A stretch of 10,323 nucleotides of DNA. Origin: Pseudomonadota bacterium. GTDB lineage: Bacteria > BMS3Abin14. The notes below the pieces were generated by a model. The model was not told where the DNA came from. It worked only from the letters and a program-made list of their open reading frames with translations, and searched no databases. The stretch lies in assembly GCA_016937135.1 (NCBI GenBank), contig JAFGWO010000011.1:1-10323 (forward strand). Direction: 5' to 3'. A program made the position numbers and the translations under genes. Positions 7,391 to 10,323 of this stretch are shown here, one piece after another; within the stretch, counting starts at the first letter, position 1, and each line of letters opens with the position of its first letter.

Positions 7391-9136
7391 ATGCGCTACT
7401 CAAAATATTTTCTCCCTACCCTTAGAGAGGTGCCCACCGAGGCTGAGGTGGTGAGCCATCAGCTCATGCTTCGCTCCGGCATGATCCGGCGTGTCGCCGC
7501 GGGCATATACGAACTGCTCCCCCTGGGGGTACGGGTCATCAGGAAAGTGGAGGCCATCGTGCGGGAGGAGATGGACCGCGCGGGCGCCATGGAGATCCTG
7601 ATGCCGACCGTTCTGCCGGCGGAGCTATGGCAGGAGACCGGGCGATGGGATTTTTACGGCAAGGAGCTCCTGCGCCTGAAGGATCGCAACGGCAGGGAGT
7701 TCTGCCTCGGCCCGACCCACGAGGAGGTTGTCACCGACCTCGTGAGGCGGGAGGTCCGCTCCTACCGCCAGCTTCCCTTTAACCTCTACCAGATCCAGAC
7801 CAAGTTCCGGGATGAGATCCGGCCCCGCTTCGGTCTCATGCGGGGACGGGAATTCACCATGAAGGACGCCTACTCCTTCGATGCGGACAGGGCCGGAGCC
7901 GAAAAAAGCTACCGCGCCATGCATGAGGCCTATACCGCCATTTTTCGAAGGTGCGGTCTGAAGTTCCGGGCCGTGGAGGCCGATTCCGGAAAGATCGGAG
8001 GGAATCTGTCCCATGAGTTCATGGTGCTGGCCGACACGGGGGAGGACCGGGTGGTCAGCTGCCTCGAATGCGAATACGCCGCCAACCTGGAAATGGCCGC
8101 TCTGGCCCCGCCCCCGAAAGGTGCCCCCTCTGGTGGAATTCCCCGGAAAGAAGGGGAGAAGGAGTCATCCGAAGGAGGAAGATACCCCATCGAGGTCAAG
8201 ACCCCAGGAATGAGGACCGTGGAAGAGGTGACGAAGTTTCTTGGGGTCTCTGCCAGGAGACTGGTTAAAACCATCGTCTTTAACGGGGACAGGGGCCCGG
8301 TGGCGGTCCTCGTCCGCGGGGATCACGAGGTCAACCCCGCCAAGGTGCGCAGGTTGGCCGAAGACGACACCCTGGAAATCGCCGACCCCGACATAGTGGA
8401 AAGGGTGACGGGAGCGCCCGTGGGTTTCGCCGGCCCCGTAGGCCTGGCCATCCCCGTTTTTGCCGATCACGCCGTCGCCGGCATGTCCCATTTTGTCACG
8501 GGGGGGAATGCCGCCGACATCCACCTGACAGAGGTGGATCTCGTGGACTTTGAAGTCGAGGCCTTCGGGGATCTGCGCGAGGCGGCACCGGGGGATCCCT
8601 GCCCGAAGTGCGGAGGAAAGCTCGATTTCCTCAGGGGGATCGAGGTGGGGCACATCTTCTACCTCGGGACAAAGTACAGCGGATCCATGAAGGCCCATTT
8701 CCTGGATGAAGCCGGGGCGGAAAAACCCATCGAGATGGGTTGCTATGGTATCGGGGTCGGGCGCACCGCCGCCGCGGCCATCGAACAGAACCATGATGAC
8801 AAGGGGATCATATGGCCACTGCCCATCGCCCCATTCCAGGTGATCCTTCTTTCCCTTGATCCCGGGAAAAAAGACGTCCACTCCGTGGCGGAAAAGATTT
8901 ACCGGGATCTTACGTCCGCGGGCATCGAGGTGCTCTTCGACGACCGGGAGGAGCGTCCCGGAGTCAAGTTTAACGACGCAGATCTGATAGGGATCCCGCT
9001 GAGGATAACCGTCGGGGAAAGAGGGCTTAAGGAAAAAATGGTGGAATTCAGGGAACGGGCCACCGGTTGCGAATCCAAAGTTCCCGTAGAAAGGGCTGCC
9101 GAGGCGGTGAAGGAATTCCTTGGGAAAATGGAATGA
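7391..9136 (+). CDS. proS: Prolyl-tRNA synthetase, bacterial type with editing domain
   Basis: ProRS charges tRNA-Pro with proline and, through its inserted domain, hydrolyses mischarged Ala-tRNA-Pro. The 581-residue product begins [15 protein letters not shown], typical of bacterial class II ProRS (E. coli 572). Motif 1 spans about 30-75, CLGPTHEE (105-112) is the proline-site loop, motif 2 runs from [10 protein letters not shown] (139-148) through [11 protein letters not shown] (153-163), and motif 3 is [10 protein letters not shown] (450-459). The YbaK-like editing insertion lies at about 225-400, with RLVKTIVF (290-297; Lys293 matches the editing lysine), GLAIP (351-355) and a conserved-looking His378. 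The anticodon-binding domain is about 480-581. Pairs CLEC (224-227) and CPKC (404-407) flank the insertion and may bind a metal (inference). A charged linker at about 240-264 looks variable. The start is set by AGGAG at 7381-7385. Confidence 0.97.
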   Translation: MRYSKYFLPTLREVPTEAEVVSHQLMLRSGMIRRVAAGIYELLPLGVRVIRKVEAIVREEMDRAGAMEILMPTVLPAELWQETGRWDFYGKELLRLKDRNGREFCLGPTHEEVVTDLVRREVRSYRQLPFNLYQIQTKFRDEIRPRFGLMRGREFTMKDAYSFDADRAGAEKSYRAMHEAYTAIFRRCGLKFRAVEADSGKIGGNLSHEFMVLADTGEDRVVSCLECEYAANLEMAALAPPPKGAPSGGIPRKEGEKESSEGGRYPIEVKTPGMRTVEEVTKFLGVSARRLVKTIVFNGDRGPVAVLVRGDHEVNPAKVRRLAEDDTLEIADPDIVERVTGAPVGFAGPVGLAIPVFADHAVAGMSHFVTGGNAADIHLTEVDLVDFEVEAFGDLREAAPGDPCPKCGGKLDFLRGIEVGHIFYLGTKYSGSMKAHFLDEAGAEKPIEMGCYGIGVGRTAAAAIEQNHDDKGIIWPLPIAPFQVILLSLDPGKKDVHSVAEKIYRDLTSAGIEVLFDDREERPGVKFNDADLIGIPLRITVGERGLKEKMVEFRERATGCESKVPVERAAEAVKEFLGKME

Positions 9137-9143
9137 AAAGGGC

Positions 9144-9173
9144 AGTTCAGGGTTCAGAGTGGTGAGTTCAGAG
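9144..9173 (+). repeat. Heptamer repeat array (AGTTCAG)n, left copy
   Basis: Seven bases after the proS stop the sequence reads in exact 7-base steps: AGTTCAG (9144-9150), GGTTCAG (9151-9157), AGTGGTG (9158-9164, diverged), AGTTCAG (9165-9171), then AG. The first 16 bases (9144-9159) are the exact reverse complement of 10293-10308 at the right end of the window. No coding role is seen. Confidence 0.75.
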
Positions 9174-9208
9174 AAGGGTATCTTCTTTCACAATACGTGA
9201 CGAAAAAC

Positions 9209-9250
9209 ACCCCCCGGGGGTCTCTGACCCCATATCCTGCGCAGTCGGGG
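9209..9250. repeat. Cluster of overlapping C/G palindromes (REP-like)
   Basis: The stretch holds ACCCCCCGGGGGT (9209-9221, palindromic apart from the centre), the hairpin GGGGTC-TCT-GACCCC (9217-9231, 6 bp stem), CTGCGCAG (9237-9244, perfect palindrome), and CCCC/GGGG arms (9228-9231 and 9247-9250) enclosing the latter. The arms overlap, so alternative hairpins are possible. There is no T-run, so this is not a standard terminator, although it could stabilise or end the proS transcript. It resembles extragenic palindromic elements in form only; whether copies exist elsewhere cannot be seen here. Confidence 0.5.
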
Positions 9251-9251
9251 A

Positions 9252-9282
9252 TTGACTCTCATGAAAGCCTTATTGCTATTAA
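9252..9282 (+). promoter_or_regulatory. Candidate sigma70 promoter of the lipoprotein gene
   Basis: TTGACT (9252-9257, 5 of 6 to the -35 consensus) is followed after 19 bases by TATTAA (9277-9282, 4 of 6 to -10) with an upstream TGC that makes an extended -10 (TGnTATTAA). The surrounding DNA (9261-9303) is the most AT-rich part of the window. Transcription would start near 9289 and leave a leader of about 114 bases. Spacing is 2 bases longer than ideal, so this is a moderate prediction. Confidence 0.5.
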
Positions 9283-9302
9283 TTTGATGGGAGTTTAAAA
9301 TA

Positions 9303-9398
9303 ACCTGGTATCCGGGTTGTGGAACCGATTCCGCAGTCATTCCCGTGGGGGGTGCTGCCTTTTCCTGATCAGTGTATCAGGAGATCCTGGAGGGAGGA
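9303..9398 (+). other. Structured leader with three consecutive hairpins
   Basis: Between the candidate promoter and the lipoprotein start I see three stems. Hairpin 1 is ACCTGG-TAT-CCGGGT (9303-9317, one G-U pair). Hairpin 2 is TGTGGAA-CCGA-TTCCGCA (9318-9335, one G-U pair), stacked directly on the first. Hairpin 3 is TTTCCTGAT-CAGTGT-ATCAGGAGA (9361-9384, 9 bp with one G-U), 4 bases before the Shine-Dalgarno run GGAGGGAGGA (9389-9398). CAGG (9378-9381) can alternatively pair with CCTG (9386-9389), which would tie up the edge of that run. This could be a regulatory leader or simply a stabilising 5' end. I recognise no riboswitch class. Confidence 0.4.
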
Positions 9399-9402
9399 TT
9401 AG

Positions 9403-10140
9403 ATGAAGCGAGTTTTCGTTCTCCAATTGGCTCTGGTTCTCGCGTTCGGATTTGCCGCTTGCGGCGGCAATGGCGATGGCGATGGTGACGGCCCCATGTC
9501 GGTAGCGATCTTCATTAACGACAATTATGTGGATTATATTGAAGACCCGATGGGGGACGAGGGTTACGAGGGGTACAATGTCCTGTACCATCTTCAGGAT
9601 GAAGGGCTCTCCTATACGGCATTCAGTGGCGTTGCCTCGACGGATTTCGCTGCCGCCCTTGAAGGAAGGGATGCATTAATCATCCCAGAAACGGAAAATG
9701 GGGATCTGCTGCCTGACCTCAATGACGCTGCGCAATCTGTCATCGGGGACTTCGTGGACGGGGGCGGTACTTTGATCGGGATGTGGCACAGTTATGGTCT
9801 TTCCGATATTGTTAACGCCATCTTCGGATATTCCATGGAAACTGCATCAATTGAGGAGCCCATATCCTATAACGCGGCCGACGCCGCGGGCACCCGCTTT
9901 GAAGGGGGGCCCGCGACCCTCATCGATGCCGACGCAACGGATTCCCTTCTCACATCAACGCTCCCCGTCGGGGCCATGAGCATGTATCTCGACAGCGCGG
10001 GCAACAGCGTGGTCACTTTGATCGAAGAGGGTGACGGAGAGATCATCCTTCTCGGATACGACTGGTACGATGCCGCGCCCGCCTTCAGCCAGGACGGCGG
10101 GTGGGTCGAGATCCTGAACAGGGCTCTGGACAACTATTGA
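9403..10140 (+). CDS. Predicted lipoprotein with possible glutamine-amidotransferase-like fold
   Basis: I do not recognise this gene as a named family. The 245-residue product has a lipoprotein signal peptide: MKR, a hydrophobic stretch (about 4-17), and the lipobox-like FAAC with Cys20 as lipid site. Gly at +2 would allow sorting to the outer membrane if the Lol rule applies. A Gly/Asp linker (21-30, GGNGDGDGDG) follows, then a globular domain. Its pattern is SVAIFIND (33-40), YNVLYHLQDEGLSYTAF (58-74), GRDALIIPE (88-96), VIGDFVDGGGTLIGMW (113-128) and a late GEIILLGYDWYD (212-223). Alternating strands and helices ending in a FVxGGGTLI element resemble class I amidotransferase-like/ThuA-like domains, but no nucleophilic Cys is present, so a binding role is more likely than catalysis. 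The DGDGDG run might bind calcium. The domain is acidic. The start is fixed by GGAGGGAGGA at 9389-9398. The gene has its own promoter, leader and terminator and is not part of the upstream operon. Confidence 0.85.
   Translation: MKRVFVLQLALVLAFGFAACGGNGDGDGDGPMSVAIFINDNYVDYIEDPMGDEGYEGYNVLYHLQDEGLSYTAFSGVASTDFAAALEGRDALIIPETENGDLLPDLNDAAQSVIGDFVDGGGTLIGMWHSYGLSDIVNAIFGYSMETASIEEPISYNAADAAGTRFEGGPATLIDADATDSLLTSTLPVGAMSMYLDSAGNSVVTLIEEGDGEIILLGYDWYDAAPAFSQDGGWVEILNRALDNY
9466..9492 (+). repeat. In-frame hexamer repeat GGCRAT coding the Gly-Asp linker
   Basis: GGCAAT, GGCGAT, GGCGAT, GGTGAC, GGC encodes the alternating Gly/Asn-Asp stretch (residues 22-30) right after the lipobox cysteine. Each unit adds two residues and keeps the frame, so copy number could vary by slippage without breaking the gene. 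Confidence 0.7.
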
Positions 10141-10163
10141 TCGGGTGCTTTCTCCGGTTTGCA

Positions 10164-10192
10164 AACGGGCGCCGTAAGGCGCCCGTTCCTTT
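10164..10192 (+). terminator. Intrinsic terminator-type hairpin after the lipoprotein gene
   Basis: AACGGGCGCC (10164-10173), loop GTAA (10174-10177) and GGCGCCCGTT (10178-10187) form a perfect 10-bp GC-rich stem with a GNRA-type tetraloop, 23 bases after the stop codon. It is followed by CCTTTA, a weak T-run. This is the strongest hairpin in the window. Confidence 0.75.
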
Positions 10193-10195
10193 ACG

Positions 10196-10277
10196 TTCCT
10201 GGCGAAGGTCCAGGAAAAAGAAAATCCCCGTTCGAGGTTTAACCACCGGGAGGATGTCAAAAATTGGCCCGGGGATT
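10196..10277. other. Non-coding stretch with two further inverted repeats
   Basis: Downstream of the terminator lie TTCCTGG-(7 bases)-CCAGGAA (10196-10216, perfect 7-bp stem, followed by a run of A) and AATCCCCG (10223-10230) matching CGGGGATT (10270-10277), a perfect 8-base inverted repeat 39 bases apart that encloses the small palindrome GGTTTAACC (10236-10244). No convincing gene or promoter is seen in 10141-10323. Confidence 0.4.
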
Positions 10278-10292
10278 GGAAGCCTGTTCTTT

Positions 10293-10323
10293 CTCTGAAC
10301 CCTGAACTCTGAACTCTTAACTC
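10293..10323 (-). repeat. Heptamer repeat array (AGTTCAG)n, right copy, inverted
   Basis: On the plus strand the units are CTGAACC (10295-10301), CTGAACT (10302-10308), CTGAACT (10309-10315), CTTAACT (10316-10322), then C at the edge. This is the reverse complement of the array after proS, with 16 bases (10293-10308) exactly matching 9144-9159 inverted. The array may continue beyond the window. Confidence 0.75.

Noticed and set aside
9144..9173. CRISPR-like array
   Set aside because: The units are 7 bases long, contiguous and without spacers, and no cas gene is present.
9316..9328. T-box-like string TGGAACCG in the lipoprotein leader
   Set aside because: It matches the core of the T-box sequence, but the following bases differ. 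I see no stem I or specifier loop in the roughly 110-base leader, and the gene is not an amino-acid or synthetase gene. The string is better explained as part of hairpin 2.
10223..10277. Integron attC-like site
   Set aside because: GTTTAAC fits the RYYYAAC core, but there is no matching GTTRRRY partner at the right place and no integrase or cassette array.

Overview
The window is a piece of a GC-rich (by eye about 60%) bacterial chromosome. It holds a dense, all-plus-strand housekeeping cluster, followed by a short accessory tail with one unrecognised lipoprotein gene. The gene order rpsB-tsf-pyrH-frr-uppS-cdsA-dxr-rseP-ispG-proS, a short EF-Ts, an acidic Glu/Ala tail on ribosomal protein S2 and an editing-domain prolyl-tRNA synthetase all suggest a Gram-negative bacterium. 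Deltaproteobacteria in the broad sense (Desulfobacterota and relatives) is my best guess. That assignment comes from gene order and protein style only and is tentative.

Layout. Positions 1-2101 carry translation and nucleotide genes: the 3' end of rpsB, then tsf (EF-Ts), pyrH (UMP kinase) and frr (ribosome recycling factor). Positions 2142-7244 carry envelope and isoprenoid genes. These are uppS (undecaprenyl diphosphate synthase), cdsA (CDP-diacylglycerol synthase), dxr and ispG (two MEP-pathway steps that lead to the precursors UppS uses), and rseP (site-2 protease). Positions 7391-9136 encode prolyl-tRNA synthetase. Spacing is tight. Three junctions are ATGA stop/start overlaps (rpsB/tsf, uppS/cdsA, dxr/rseP), cdsA and dxr overlap by 4 or 25 bases, and rseP/ispG and pyrH/frr are only a few bases apart. 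This implies co-transcription and translational coupling. The frr-uppS gap is bridged exactly by a 14-codon mini-ORF whose start overlaps the frr stop and whose stop overlaps the uppS GTG.

The two larger gaps are not empty. The ispG-proS gap (7245-7390) has a degenerate GGAACGAC-type purine-rich repeat and a pair of competing small inverted repeats. The gap after proS (9137-9402) has a heptamer repeat (AGTTCAG), a cluster of C/G palindromes, a plausible sigma70 promoter and a leader with three hairpins. The promoter and leader serve a 245-residue predicted lipoprotein (9403-10140) with a Gly-Asp linker and a possible amidotransferase-like fold. A strong terminator-type hairpin closes that gene. 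The window then ends in a second heptamer array, in inverted orientation to the first, so the lipoprotein unit sits between inverted repeat arrays.

No tRNA, rRNA, CRISPR array, transposase or phage gene is visible. The housekeeping part is ordinary. The points worth a second look are the mini-ORF, the repeat families and the lipoprotein unit with its leader.
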